DNA of 64,000 nt from Arthrobotrys musiformis (GCA_036971715.1 JAVHJL010000005.1:868001-932000), one strand, 5' to 3'; numbered from the stretch's first letter, positions 1-12,181 are shown. Translations and numbers: made by a program. Notes: a model not told the origin generated them from the letters alone.

Positions 1-1416
1 CCAACTACTTGAAAAAGCATACATATGGTGAGTCTAAATATATACGAATAGTACCAACGATATATGACATATCTAACACGCATAAAATCAGCCAACGCCA
101 CCACTGATGCCCTCTGGTCCGCCCTCTCCGAGGCATCCGGTCAAGATGTCAACAAGATCATGGACCTATGGATCAAGACTACCGGTTTCCCCGTCCTCGA
201 CGTCAAGGAGACCGCCGACACCCTCACCATCCGCCAAAAGCGTTTCCTCAGCACCGGCGACGTCGGGCCCGAGGACGACGAGACCGTTTGGTGGGTTCCA
301 TTGGGTCTCACCTCTGAAAGCCTCACCACAGCTTCCCAGGAAGCCGTCACCGCCCTCAACGAGAAGGAAACTAGCATCTCCGGCCTGAACACCGACTACT
401 ACAAGCTTAACATTGGCCAGAACGGTTTCTACCGTGTCAACTACCCCGTCGAACGATTCGCCAAGCTCGGCACCTCGCTCGACAAGCTCAGCGTAGCTGA
501 CCGCATCGGCCTCGTAGCAGATGCCCAAGCTCTCGCCCTCTCCGGTGACGGCTCCACCTCCAGCCTCCTCAGCCTCCTCCAGGGAATGAAAGAAGAAAGC
601 AACTTCCTCGTCTGGCAGACCATCGCAACGGCCCTCTCCGCCGTCCAGGGAGCCTTCGGCTCAAACGCCGAGATCAAAGCCGGCCTCAAGAAGTTCGCAT
701 TGGAACTCTACTCCCCCGCCGCCGAAAAACTCGGCTGGACCTTCGCCGAAGGCGACGACTTTTTGACCACCCAGCTCCGCGGCCTCCTCATCGGCGCCGC
801 AGCAAGCGCAGGTCACGAATCCATCATCGCCGAAGCGAAGCGTCAATTCTCCGCCTACTTCTCCGGCGACGAATCCGCCATCAATGCCGCTCTCAAACTC
901 CGCGTCTTCCGTATCGCGATCGCTGAGGGTGGAAAGGACGAATACGACCAAGTCTGGGCCGAGTACCTCAAGGCCACCAGCCCAGACGGCAAGGAAATCA
1001 CCCTCCAATCCCTCGGAAAAGTCAAGGACGCCGATCTAATCAACGACTACCTCGAGAAGATGATTGGTGATAAAATCCCCACCCAAAACACGCATTACGT
1101 CTCCTCCTCGCTAGCGCTCAACAGCGACGCGAAGCCATTGGTGTGGAAATTCGTGAAGGAGAGGTGGGATGATATCTTCAAGCTTTTGAGCGGGAACATG
1201 GTCCTGCTCGACAGGTTTGTCAGAGTCACACTGAACAAGTTCTCCGATGAGACGATTCTGGAGGAGATGAAGGCTTTCTTCGAGCCGAAGGATCAGAGGG
1301 GGTACGACCGTGCCGTTAGAGTTGCGATCGATAGCGTTAGCGGGAATGTCAGCTGGAAGAAGAGGGATGAGAAGGTTGTTGAGGAGTGGTTGAAGGAGAA
1401 GGGGTATTTGGCGTGA
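1..1416 (+). CDS. M1-family aminopeptidase, C-terminal part (partial at 5' end)
   Basis: This is the last part of a zinc aminopeptidase of the Ape2/Aap1/puromycin-sensitive type, which trims N-terminal residues from peptides. Visible exons are 1-27 and 92-1416. The intron 28-91 has a GTGAGT donor, a CTAAC branch-like site and an AG acceptor. Joining restores YLKKHTYANATTDALW, the usual stretch just after the catalytic domain. What follows (WIKTTGFPVLDV, then about 400 residues of helical repeats ending EEWLKEKGYLA) is the ERAP1-like C-terminal domain. The GAMEN and HEXXH zinc-site motifs would lie upstream, outside the window. An ATG at position 64 lies in the intron and is not the start. Family assignment is firm; which yeast paralogue it matches is not resolved. 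Confidence 0.93.
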
Positions 1417-1844
1417 ATCCACTTGAAGGTTCAAGTGTCTTCTAGATTGTGAAGGCCCCTTTATATTGGAGTGGGTTATTTATTTTATCTATTTATTTTG
1501 GAGAAGGGGGTTGTTTTGGTGGAATTAGACGTATGTATTCCTGTTATGCACAGGAACCGTCGAAGACTTTGTAATCATGGCAGATTATTCTAGATACCGT
1601 ATTAACAATACAAGACTGCCATATTGATTTTAAACCCCCCGTATAACGCATAGATAATAGTCTCGTACCCAGCCTCCAACAGTGCAATCCATCTCGCAAT
1701 TAATAAATCTAAACAAAAATGCATGAATGCAAGTATATGCTCCGCTAACAATCGACTCTATAATTATGAAGTAACAAAACGAATCTAAATGCACAATAGC
1801 ATTTCCAACTTGTACATAGACTTACTCGTGAAAAATTAAGAATG
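1417..1844. other. Convergent 3' intergenic region
   Basis: AT-rich spacer between the 3' ends of the aminopeptidase (+) and the LicD gene (-). It should hold both polyadenylation regions. I see no gene or repeat in it. Confidence 0.6.
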
Positions 1845-3320
1845 CTACCAATCGATAAACCGCCACATACGCTCTGCAAACGTCGGCGGAGGCACGGCTT
1901 CCAAACCCCTCGGATCCTCGATTTTAATCTTCATCGTTCTGCCGTTGCTTAGTCTGATCAAGCTAATTCATCATAACCACAATTAGTAAAAAAATAACAT
2001 ATATAAAACTAAATGAGGGGAAAAAAAGACATACTCATGCGGCTGTGACCGCTTCTTTTCAATCCACTCCCCCAAAGCGGGCTGCCAATCGTGGCCCGAG
2101 AATTCAGTAGCGGTAAATGCCCTCGACCGATACTCCTTTATCAACGCCTTCTCGTACGAATTCGGTATGTACGCTTTAAACCCCTCGAACTTGACTTCAC
2201 GGAGGGGGTATATTTCTTCAATCTATGCTTCCGTCAACCCAATCCACTTAAGAAAAAAGAGGGAAGGGTGGAGGAGGAAGGTACCTTATACCGATGTAAA
2301 TTCTTACAAGAAATCACGCCAGGGCGAGTAACCCCCATCGTCTCGCTCAATCCCGTGATATCTATGAACAAACCCGTACTTTTATCGATCCACCGGCCAT
2401 CGATCAGATTTGCGGAGGTGCCGCGCACGCGCGAGGTCCAGTAGGGGTTTATGTCGAGCAGGTAGTCGCGCTGGAAGTTGTCTTCGGAGAAGTTGTAGGT
2501 CCAGGTTGTCATGTTGTATGTTTCGGCGAGGGTCTTTAGGGTTTCTTCGGAGAGTTGGACGTCGAGGTCTGTGTCCCTTTATCCCTCCCCCAATGTTATT
2601 AGTTAAGGAGGGGGGGTTGAGGGGGTGATGAGGGGTGCTTACCACGGGAGTATCTACAAATCCCCCCCAAAGTCAGCGGCATTATCGAAGTGTTTTGGAA
2701 TATCAATATATATCGTACCCGATCGTTCCACCACCAGCCCAGGAGGGTACCGTGCGCCAACCAGGTCTCTATACCCTGCGCTTGCGTCCACTGCAGCCAC
2801 GCACGGATCAAGTGCGTCAAGGTTCTTTGTCGCTCTATATCCGACACGAACTATCTATATTATAAGTAAAATAGTATCAATATTAGAAGGTGGTAATCAG
2901 ACGTACACCAATGTAGAACCTTCCATCGTAGTGCCCCGCCGCAGCGACACTATTCACAACATCAATATCGAATTAGCCACATCCATTCCGATACCTAATC
3001 GATATATCAAAAAGAAAAAGGGTAATTACCCAGGCTCATCTACTCAAACTCATTAGCAAACCCAACCTTCACACATACAAAGCCATAAATAAAAAAGGGA
3101 ACTCACGAAAATACTTCGGCTCCCCCTCGATCTTCTTCGCCGCCATCTCCGCCATAACCCCCTCCTCAACCCCCTTCCTCAACCCCATTCGCTTCGCATT
3201 CTTCTCAATATTCTTCTCAAAATTGATACCCCCGACCCTCGCCGGCAGCTCCACCACCATAGCAGCGCATAACGAGGCTATCAGAAGGAGTATTATACCA
3301 ATATATGTTTTTGGGTGCAT
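1845..3320 (-). CDS. LicD/Mnn4-like type II membrane protein (phosphosugar transfer to glycans)
   Basis: Eight exons: 3107-3320, 3030-3039, 2909-2949, 2719-2834, 2643-2653, 2285-2576, 2035-2222 and 1845-1962, giving 329 residues. The start MHPKTY is followed at once by a hydrophobic signal anchor (IGIILLLIASLCAAMVV), so the protein should be Golgi type II. The body carries the LicD signature: AHGTLLGWWWN, then PWDTDLDVQ, the DxD-type metal/nucleotide site. Later come a GLFIDITGL-like stretch and YPLREVKFEGFKAYIP. In fungi this family (Mnn4 and relatives) acts in mannosyl-phosphate addition to cell-wall glycans. Two exons are only 10 and 11 nt; the 11-nt one encodes the residues leading into the DxD motif. 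All phases close. The exon 3-4 junction is the least certain. Family confident, exact substrate unknown. Confidence 0.85.
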
Positions 3321-4101
3321 TGTTACCCCCAACCCCCCTGTCCGCTTCGGTACGACGTAGGACAGGGAAAAGAAATACGCCACACGGGGTGTATGTGGTG
3401 AATGCTAGTTAGGGTCCGGAATGAATAACAGGGTCCGCCGGTGTATCAGAGGAACAATGCAATCGAATAGAAAACAAAAAAAAGGAGATCTATAAATATT
3501 TAGTCAAAATTAGAAGATTAGCGGTCCACATGGAAGAAGCATACCCACGCGAGCGAGAGGTTTTTTTTATACATACACAGTACAAATCAAACCATCCAAA
3601 CTATTCCCACCCAAAAAAAAACCACCCAATTGATCCTCCTAAAGAACTAAGAAAAACGAGAGGAGACGGGGTGGAATAAATGTATGAAGGAAAAAAAGGG
3701 TTAGTTGAAACATCAGGAACTGTGCGCAGACTGTGCCGTGGTGCCGCGTACACCGGCGACGCACACGACTATCCCTGGTTCAGTCCTGACAGGGATATCA
3801 AGTCAATCCTCGGGTCTTATTCCGAACCAAGACCTCGAGCTACTTAGCTAAGCTGAGCCAGTGGGGCCCAAATTGACGTCGAAGTCGAACCCCAAAACTG
3901 CCTTCACCAAAACCCTCTGCAATTGCCAAAGATCACATACTCCACCTAATATACCCCCATCTCCCAAACTTCAAATATCTATCCCCTCCCGTCAATTACC
4001 CCCAATCTACCAATTGGATATCAATACCATAAACCCCAAGCAAATGACATCATAACCCTCAAAATCCCCCCCAAAAAATCTCCAACAAAATCAACACAAA
4101 A
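3321..4101. promoter_or_regulatory. Divergent promoter region, LicD gene / NTF2-like gene
   Basis: Shared upstream region of two diverging genes. It holds a TGACGTCG element at 3874-3881, about 220 bp before the start of the NTF2-like gene. It also holds a hairpin-rich patch (about 3720-3860) described separately. The last 200 bp before 4102 are C- and A-rich, like other promoters in this window. No ORF here looks like protein. Confidence 0.5.
3771..3834. other. Pair of short perfect hairpins in promoter
   Basis: ATCCCTG at 3771-3777 pairs with CAGGGAT at 3790-3796 (7 bp, 12-nt loop). GGTCTT at 3813-3818 pairs with AAGACC at 3829-3834 (6 bp, 10-nt loop). Read on the minus strand, the second hairpin contains GGTTCGGAAT, which resembles a Pol III B box, and TGGCTCAGCTT further upstream resembles an A box. 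No tRNA cloverleaf can be drawn. Could be a structured non-coding RNA or chance. Confidence 0.25.
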
Positions 4102-4692
4102 ATGTCCTACACCGCCCTCCTCGAAGCCGCAACCTCCCTCTGCACCTCCTTCGCCCAAAAGTCCCCCCCACCCAACCTCCTCTCCCACTTCTCCCCCAAA
4201 ATAAAAGCCTTCGAACACGGTCCCCAAAACTTCGCCCCGTTCATCGGTCGCGAATTCGAGGGCATCGAAGGAGTAACAGAATACCTCTCCCTCCTGGGTA
4301 AATACCTCGACTACGAAGCCATGAGCTTTTCCGAATACTTTGTCGATGAAAGGCTGGGTAAAGTATCCGTTAAGGGCAAAGGGAGGTTTACTTGGATTGA
4401 GACGGGGGTTAAGTGGGACGAAGTATTTACTCATACCCATAATAGATATATATATTCCGTATATTATACTAACTTGTATTTTAAACGATTTCAAGGGGTT
4501 CACATACACCCTAGACTACGTCGAAGAAGACGGAGAACTCAAAGTTGCAAGATATCAAGTATGGGCAGATACTGGTGCTCTGTAAGAATCCTCATCCCTT
4601 TCTTGTACGGGGAGGTCATGCTTAACAATGATTGTAGATATCTCGCAAGGCTGGGCCAAAGGGTCGAAGACGTCCCCGCCATAGCAGACTAG
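4102..4692 (+). CDS. Small NTF2-like/SnoaL-like fold protein
   Basis: Exons 4102-4422, 4496-4581 and 4638-4692 give 153 residues. The introns have GTATTT and GTAAGA donors and AAG/TAG acceptors, and all phases close. The order of elements (N-terminal helix MSYTALLEAATSLC, a HFSPKIKAFEHGP strand, IGREFEGIEGVTEYLSLLG, then alternating strands ending GFTYTLDYVEEDGELKVARYQVWADTGALY) is that of the cone-shaped NTF2/SnoaL fold: a polyketide cyclase-like or ligand-binding module of about 130-150 residues. Proteins like this are common single-domain hypotheticals in ascomycetes; no catalytic residues are clear. The start is the first ATG after a C/A-rich leader. Function unknown. Confidence 0.75.
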   Translation: MSYTALLEAATSLCTSFAQKSPPPNLLSHFSPKIKAFEHGPQNFAPFIGREFEGIEGVTEYLSLLGKYLDYEAMSFSEYFVDERLGKVSVKGKGRFTWIETGVKWDEVFTHTHNRYIYSVYYTNLYFKRFQGVHIHPRLRRRRRRTQSCKISSMGRYWCSVRILIPFLYGEVMLNNDCRYLARLGQRVEDVPAIAD

Positions 4693-5090
4693 GAATACTT
4701 CCTAAATACTCAAATTGGAACCGAAGAGATATAGCAGTATTACCATTCCATTCATTTCAAGCTATGCTCCTGCTATAAACATGTAAAACGTAATTCGATG
4801 ACTGTAAACATTGCAAAGTGATTCCCAGCGCCTGTACTTTTGCATATTATGAAATAGAAAAGGGGGAATCAGAACAGAACGACTCATAACAAAGATACCA
4901 TAAAACAGAAACACTGCAGAACACATTAACATGTAGACGTAGTACGTAAGGCAGCAAGGAATCATAACAGAGCGTGGAAAAAAGATAAAAATGCCACAAC
5001 GTAGCGCTGTAAAAAAATGTGAAAGACAAAAAAAAAAGAGGACGGAGAGATACGAAAAAGCAGCCAGCAGATAAAAACCCTTTTGTGGGC
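4693..5090. other. Convergent 3' intergenic region
   Basis: A-rich spacer between the NTF2-like gene (+) and the end of the open frame that follows Glt1 (-). It contains several A runs (for example near 5028-5036). I see no gene here. Confidence 0.5.
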
Positions 5091-5399
5091 TTACTCCCGC
5101 TTTAACCTCTTCCTATCTCTCTTCCAAATCTCAACCACGGGGTCGACCCCTTGGCCGAGGGCCTCTTCGGCCAGCGTCTTTCTTTCCTCGAACTCCTCCT
5201 CATGCCTTTTCATCTTATACCCCAAACCAGCGTTCTTCATCTTTAGGATTTCTCCAGGTGGCGTCAAATCATCCCAGGGGCGGTATGAAATGTCTGGAGA
5301 CCCTAGAACAAGACACTCTGGATCATCGGTAAAGATGTTAGGAAGCCTGTCTCGCTCAACAACTCCTTGAAGTGGGAGCGCTCCATCAACCACAACCGA
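5091..5399 (-). other. In-frame open extension downstream of the Glt1 stop codon
   Basis: The Glt1 stop (TAG, 5402-5400) is followed in the same frame by 102 sense codons ending in TAA at 5091. The translation looks like real protein, not UTR: it includes DDPECLVLGSPDISYRPWDD, ILKMKNAGLGYKMKRHEEEF and a charged helical end, VVEIWKRDRKRLKRE. The first in-frame ATG comes only about half-way in, so it is unlikely to be an ordinary separate gene. Options: stop-codon readthrough giving a longer Glt1; an alternative exon spliced into Glt1 to skip the TAG; the last exon of another transcript; or the remnant of a gene once fused here. I recognise no domain. Glt1 already has its full family length without it. 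Confidence 0.5.
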
Positions 5400-8300
5400 C
5401 TAGGCCTGGTCGACATCAGCCTCTTCGCCTCGGTCTCCCTTCATTGGGTGCCTCTTGATGATGCCTCCGGTTACTGGAAGCAATGTCGATCCGGTGAGGT
5501 AGTTGTCCACCTCTCTGGCACACTGGCGTCCCTCGTTGATACCCCTGTTCGAACGAAAGGTTAGTCCTGTCCTATTCAACCATCAATTTGAAAGAATTCT
5601 ACTTACCAGACAATCAAAGATTGACCACGGTGACAGTCACCAGCTGTAAAGACTCCTGGAGCGGTGGTGGCATAGTGGTTAGGAGATTCGGTCTTGATGT
5701 TCCCTCGAGGATTTTTCTCGACGTCCTTCGACAAAGCTCTCTCCTCACATCCAAGGAAACCCATGGAAAGGAAGACGAGGTCGCATTCCCAATACTCCTC
5801 AGAGCCCTCAACCTCAGACATCTGCCACCCCTTCATGGGGTCCTTCTTCCAGTCAACTCGCTTGGTCGTCAAACCCTTGAGATTACCGGCATCGTCCCCA
5901 TGGAATTGCTTAGTGACGATCTTGTAATCACGGGGATCCTTTCCGGTGTGCGAAAGAACCTCAGTATGGCCATAGTCGACACGGAAGGTCCTTGGGAATT
6001 GTGGCCAAGGATTGTCGGGAGCACGCTTGAGAGATGGTTTCGGCAAGATCTCGAAGTTAGTGACGCTAGTAGCACCGTGTCGTTGAGAAGTTCCGATACA
6101 GTCGTTTCCGGTATCACCTCCACCAATAACGATCACCTTCTTTCCGGCAGCATCAATGTATTTTCCGTCAGTAAGGCCAGAGTCTTGAAGAGATTTAGTA
6201 TTTGCCTTCAAGAATTCCATAGCAAAGTGAACGCCCTTGAACTCACGGCCAGGAATCTTGAGATCCCTGGGAACAGTGGCTCCAGTGGCAATAATAACAG
6301 CATCATATTCACTTCGCAGGTCGTCGAGTGTCTTCTGACCTTCCGTACCGATCTCAACATTGCAGTAGATTTCAATGCCTTCAGCACGCATGAAGTCAAG
6401 ACGACGCTTGACGATAGCCTTGTCGAGCTTCATATTCGGAATACCATACTGAAGCAAGCCACCAGCGCGGTCGTGTCTCTCGAAAACGTGGCAGATATGT
6501 CCGGCCTTGTTCAACTGGTCAGCAGCAGCGAGACCGGCGGGACCAGATCCAACAATAGCAACACGCTTTCCAGTTCTGACCGGCGGCGGACAAGGAATCA
6601 TCCAACCCATTTCGAATCCTCTGTCGATAATAGCACACTCAATGCTCTTGATACCGACTGGTTCATCGATAATTCCGAGAACACATGCACCCTCACAAGG
6701 AGCAGGGCAGACTCTTCCAGTGAACTCGGGAAAATTGTTCGTCTGGTTAAGTTTGTCGAGAGCTGCCTTCCAATCGTTCTGGAAAACGAGATTGTTCCAA
6801 GAGGGGATGACGTTACTGATCGGGCAACCGGTATCGGATTGACAGAATGGTACACCGCAGTCCATGCATCGGGCGGTCTGGTAGTGGAGTTCTTCGTCGT
6901 TCAAACGCTTCGACAATTCCTTCCAGTCCTTGACTCTGGCTCCGGGGTTGCGGTACTTCTCAGATCTGCGGGAGTATAGCTTGAAACCCTTGGTCTTGTT
7001 GAGCACCAAGGCCCTCTTCTTCTCTGCCTTGGAATCAGTGACACTCTCTTCGATATCGGTAGTGAGGGGTGTCTCGTGTTTCTTGACTTTCTCGACTTCC
7101 TTGCTTTCTGCTCCAGCTGCCTTCTTCTTGTCCTCAACAGCTGCCTCAGCTTCGAGGAGAAGAACTTGGCTTTTGGCCTGTTCTGCCTTCTTAGCTTCTT
7201 CAAGGAGAACACGCTTGAAGTCCGTGGGCATGACTTTGACGAAGCGAGGGAGAACTTGTTCCCAGTCGGCGAGAATTCTCGATGCCATCTCACTCTTCGT
7301 GTGGCTTTCATGATCTTCGATGGCACCTCTGAGCCATTCAACGTCGTTTGGTTCCACGACATCTTCCAATTCAACCATTTCCATGTTGACCTTGGAGGCG
7401 AAATCTCCGTGAATGTCGAGAACGTAAGCAATACCTCCGGACATACCGGCTGCGAAATTGCGTCCAGTACCTCCCAAGACTACTACTCGTCCTCCAGTCA
7501 TGTACTCGCAACCGTGGTCACCAACACCCTCGACGACAGCGGTTGCACCAGAGTTTCTGACGGCGAAACGTTCTGCAGCGACACCTCTGAAGTAACATTG
7601 ACCCTGTGTGGCACCATACAAACAGACATTGCCGATGAGGATGTTCTCTTCTGCCTTGAAGGATGAGACACCGGGAGGATAGATGATGATACGGCCTCCG
7701 CTGAGACCCTTTCCAACATAGTCATTGGCGTCACCTTCCAACTCCAAGGTAATACCCGGCGCAAGGAAGGCACCGAACGACTGTCCGGCGGAACCAGTCA
7801 AGTTGACATGAATAGTATCCATGGGAAGACCGCTCTCTCCGAACTTCTTGCTGATACGATAAGAAAGTGTAGCACCAAGAGCACGATCGATGTTGACAAT
7901 TGGTGTTTCAATTCTAGCAGGGAGCCCTCGGTCCAATGTTAGCTCGGACTCGTCAATGAGCTTGTTGTCGAGACGGACATGGAGACGATGGTCTTGTCGT
8001 CTAACGTTGTATGTGGCTACGCCCTCTCGCCTCAAGTATGCGGGGACGAGAAGGTTCTTCAAGTCGATGTTGCGGGTTTTGGCGGTTCGCAAATCGTCTC
8101 TGACCCTCAACTTCTCAGTTCGTCCAATCATCTCATTGATGGTTCGGAATCCTAGCTTAGCCATGATGGCGCGGAGTTCGTTGGCGATGTAGTAGAAAAA
8201 GTTAATAACATGTTCCGGCTCTCCTTGGAACTTAGCACGGAGCTCGGGATCCTGTGTAGCAATACCAACTGGGCAAGTGTTCAAGTGGCACTTCCGCATC

Positions 8301-11300
8301 ATAATACAGCCCATAGCTATAAGAGGAGCGGTTGCGAACCCCCATTCTTCTGCACCGAGAAGGCAAGCAATAGCAACATCACGACCAGTACGAAGCTGGC
8401 CATCAGTTTGGACGATAACACGACCACGAAGGTCATTCATCACCAATGTTTGATGAGTCTCAGCGAGACCCAACTCCCATGGGAGACCTGCGTGCTTGAT
8501 ACCAGTCCATCTCGAGGCACCAGTACCACCATCGTGGCCAGAAATGAGAATATGGTCAGCCTTAGCCTTGGCCACACCGGAGGCGACGATACCGACACCC
8601 TTCTCCGAAACGAGTTTGACTGAGACTCTGGCGCGGGGATTGGAGCACTTCAAGTCGTAGATAAGCTGCTTCAAGTCCTCAATTGAATAGATGTCGTGAT
8701 GAGGAGGAGGACTGATCAGGCCGACACCGGGTGTCGAATGACGGGTCTTCGCGATATTACCGGAGACCTTGTGTCCAGGAAGTTCTCCACCTTCACCGGG
8801 CTTAGCTCCTTGAGCCATCTTGATTTGCAATTCATCAGCGTCAGCCAAGTAATGGCTAGTAACACCGAATCTACCCGAGGCAACCTGCTTAATGGCAGAT
8901 CGCTTGGTGTCACCGTTCTCTAGGATCTTGCTCCTTTCGGGGTCTTCACCACCCTCACCGGTATTGGATTTGCCTCCAAGCCTGTTCATAGCGATAGCCA
9001 GAGTGGAATGCGATTCCATAGAAATGGAACCGTACGACATAGCACCTGTGCAGAATCTCCTAACGATCTCTGTCCATGGCTCTACCTGCTCGATTGGAAC
9101 TGGCTTGGAGCTTTCAAACTCGAAATCCAACAAACCACGGAGTGTGCAGTTCCTGGTGGATTCATATTCGGCGCGGGAATAGGCTTCATACGACTTGTCG
9201 TTACGGGTGCGGACGGCGTCCTGGATGTTTGCGATACTGACCGGATCGTTGACGTGAGCTTCTCCACCATCTCGCCAGTGATACTCTCCGGTCTCAGTAA
9301 GTCCGGGGACGATAACAGCTTGTCGAGTGGGGAAACCTCGTTCGTGGAAGGCGATAGCATCTTCCGCAAGAACCTCCCAGGAAATACCGCTAATTCTGGA
9401 GGCTGTTCCTTGGAAACACTTATCGATGACATCCTTGTGGACACCAAGTGCTTCGAAGATCTGAGCTCCCTTGTAGCTCTGCAAGGTCGAAATACCCATC
9501 TTGCTCATAACCTTCAAAATACCACCGTTCACAGCCTTTTGGAAGTTGGTGATGATGTCTTTGTCAGAAATCTTTTTTCTGATGAGCTTATCACGGTTCA
9601 TCTTCAGAAGGATATCAACGGCAAGATATGGGCAGACGGCATCTGCACCATAACCGACGAGGACACACATGTGCTGAACTTCACGGACCTCACCGGTCTC
9701 AACAATCAATGCAACCTGTGATCGAAGCTTCTCCTTAACGAGACAAGTGTGAACTGCGCCCTGTGCGATAGCGGCAGAAATGGGAACTCTATCAACGGAG
9801 ATTCTCTTGTCAGACAGGACAATGATCTTGTAACCCTCCTTGATTGCTTTGACTGCTCCTTCACAGATTCGGTCAAGAGCGGGCACGTATCCATTCACAC
9901 CATCAGCTTTGGCAAAAGTGATGTCGATGGTGTGGACCTTCCAGCTCGGATGGATCTGCTCAATGTTCTTGAGCGATGTGAATTCTTCCACGGACAAAGT
10001 CGGGTAGGGGAGTCGGAGTCGGCTACATTGCTCTGGTGTCATCTCCAAGAGATTTCCTTGCGGCCCAACATAGCACTCAAGCGACATAACGATATCTTCT
10101 CGGATAGGATCAATTGGAGGGTTCGTAACTTGAGCGAAGAGTTGGCGGAAATAGTCATAAATGAGACGAGGCTCCTTGGACAAGACGGCAAGCGGTGCAT
10201 CATTGCCCATAGAACCGAGAGCTTCCTTCGAGTCAATGCCCTAAAAAAATATTTAGCCTGTGAATCAACAAATAAAGGTAAGGGGGCCTCCTACCATAGG
10301 AGCAAGCAACAAGGTGACTTGTTCTAGGGAATATCCGAATGCCTTAACCAATGGGTCATTTTGAAGACTTCCTTCCGTCAACTTTGGAGCGAGATCGGTG
10401 CCCTTCTTCTCGTGAGCTTCGAGGATCTCGGGGAGGGAGATAAGATGGTCACTGATCCATTGTTGGAAGTTGCAGCGGCTCGATGTGCTCAGCTTGAGCT
10501 CCTTGTCGTCGACGATACGCCCCTCGACAGTGTCGACGAGAAGCATTTTTCCAGGCATAAGGCGGCCCTTCTGAATGACTATTTCAGGCTCAATATGGAT
10601 GGTTCCGACCTCCGAAGCACAGATAATTCTGTCATCGTCGGTGACATAGAATCGACAAGGTCTTAGACCATTTCGGTCCAAGTTTGCACCACAGTAACGA
10701 CCATCGGCGAATGTGAACAGAGCTGGGCCGTCCCAGGGTTCCATCAAACAAGCAGCCCATTCATAGAATGCAGCCTTCTCAGGCTCCATCAACGTATGGC
10801 CCTGCCAAGCTTCGGGAATCATCAACATGACGGCTTCGGGGAGCGTTAGGACGTTGTTGATCATCAAGAGTTCTAGAACGTTGTCGAACGCGGCGGAATC
10901 GGAACCACCTCCTTCGATGATGGGGTAGAGGGATTCCAGGTCGGCTCCAAACTTTTCGGATTTCATCAAGCCTTCACGAGCTTTCATCCAATTCTTATTC
11001 CCTCTTAGGGTATTAATTTCACCTATGGTTATTGGGCACCTGTTAACAAGCAGCTCTACGAAATCGAATCATCACGGGCACAACATTGCACCTCACACCT
11101 CACGCCTTACACCTCACGCACGTCCCCGGTTTCTCACGACGATGGAATTAAAGTCACAAGGATCTAGAAACCTACCATTATGGGCAGCCCATCGGAGGGG
11201 TTGAGCACGATCCCAGCTGGGGAAAGTGTTTGTGGAGAAACGAGAATGGACGAGGGCGAAGTGTACCTCATAATCCACGTTTACAAGGTCATAATAGTAA

Positions 11301-12181
11301 TTGTAGACCTGAACAGGTGCTAACTGGCCCTTGTAGACAATGTTTTGGGGGCTCAAGGAGCAAATATAGAACCACTTATGCAGACCGATGGCATGAGTGG
11401 CTCTCTTTCTCAGGATGTACAATTGTTTTTCGAAAAACTTCTCGTCAAACTTGGATTCGGAATCCTTGAGAACAACCAAAGGCTGTTCGATCTGAGGCTC
11501 TCGGGATTTCGCAGCTGGTCCCAGAAGGGTGCTATCCTTCGGAACGGGACGCCATCCCACGATCTTCAAACCAAGCTCGCTGGCCTTCTCTTCGAAGAGA
11601 GCTTTGTTCTGAGCTCGCTCCTCATCGTTTGGAGTGAAGAAGATATTTCCGACTGCGTATTGGCCGAACGGGGGCAGTACGGTCTGGAGCAAGAACCCGA
11701 ACTCCTTACGTAGGAACTTGTCCGGCATGCTGGTCATGACACCAGCACCGTCACCGTCACGGGCATCGGACCCTACAGCGCCTCTGTGCGTCATGTTGCA
11801 TAGCAGAGAGCGTGCTGCGAACACCAATTAGCAGGGATTCGAAAAAGTATGGGAGGTATTGGAGGGGATCTCGAACCGTCAGAGAGAATCTTGTGTGATT
11901 TTTGTCCTTTAATGTGACTATAGGGACACAGAAACAAGGTCAGTAAAGTGAAACTTTGTAATTAAAGGAATTGCAGGTTGCAGTCTAACTTACGCTACAA
12001 AGCCGACACCACAGGCGTCTTTCTCGTCCTCCGGATCGTAGAGACCATGAGGCATTGGCAATGCGCCTGCCCAGCTTGTGTTCTCTGGTGTATTCTCATA
12101 TTCGAAAGGGTGGTAGACTTCTTCTTCTACCTCGGCATCTTCGGCCTCATAGAGGTACTCTCGAGGAATTTGGGGAGCCAT
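5400..12181 (-). CDS. GLT1: Glutamate synthase [NAD(P)H] (GOGAT)
   Basis: Makes two glutamates from glutamine and 2-oxoglutarate; the single-chain fungal/plant enzyme. Exons: 11994-12181, 11877-11917, 11176-11814, 10295-11022, 5607-10240 and 5400-5544, giving 2124 residues, the normal family length. A short propeptide precedes the nucleophile of the class II glutaminase domain (C57 in DEKDACGVGFVA). Then follow THRGAVGSDARDGDGAG and RWAAHNGEINTLRGN. The FMN domain shows SGHDGGTGASRW and the 3Fe-4S site CHLNTCPVGIA. A glutamate-synthase C-terminal (GXGXG) region comes next. The small-subunit part has two Fe-S cysteine clusters (CMDCGVPFCQS, CPAPCEGAC), a GSGPAGLAAA FAD site and a VIGGGDTGNDC nucleotide site. 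Exon 2 is only 41 nt. Upstream CRE-like elements at 12559-12579 may bear on regulation. The frame stays open after the stop (see the separate entry). Confidence 0.97.

Noticed and set aside
5347..5412. Separate short gene starting at an overlapping out-of-frame ATG just before the Glt1 stop
   Set aside because: That frame closes after fewer than 40 codons and is not the frame of the open extension.
5588..6979. 463-codon plus-strand ORF opposite Glt1
   Set aside because: It is the antisense of highly conserved Glt1 coding sequence (small-subunit part) and has no family resemblance.
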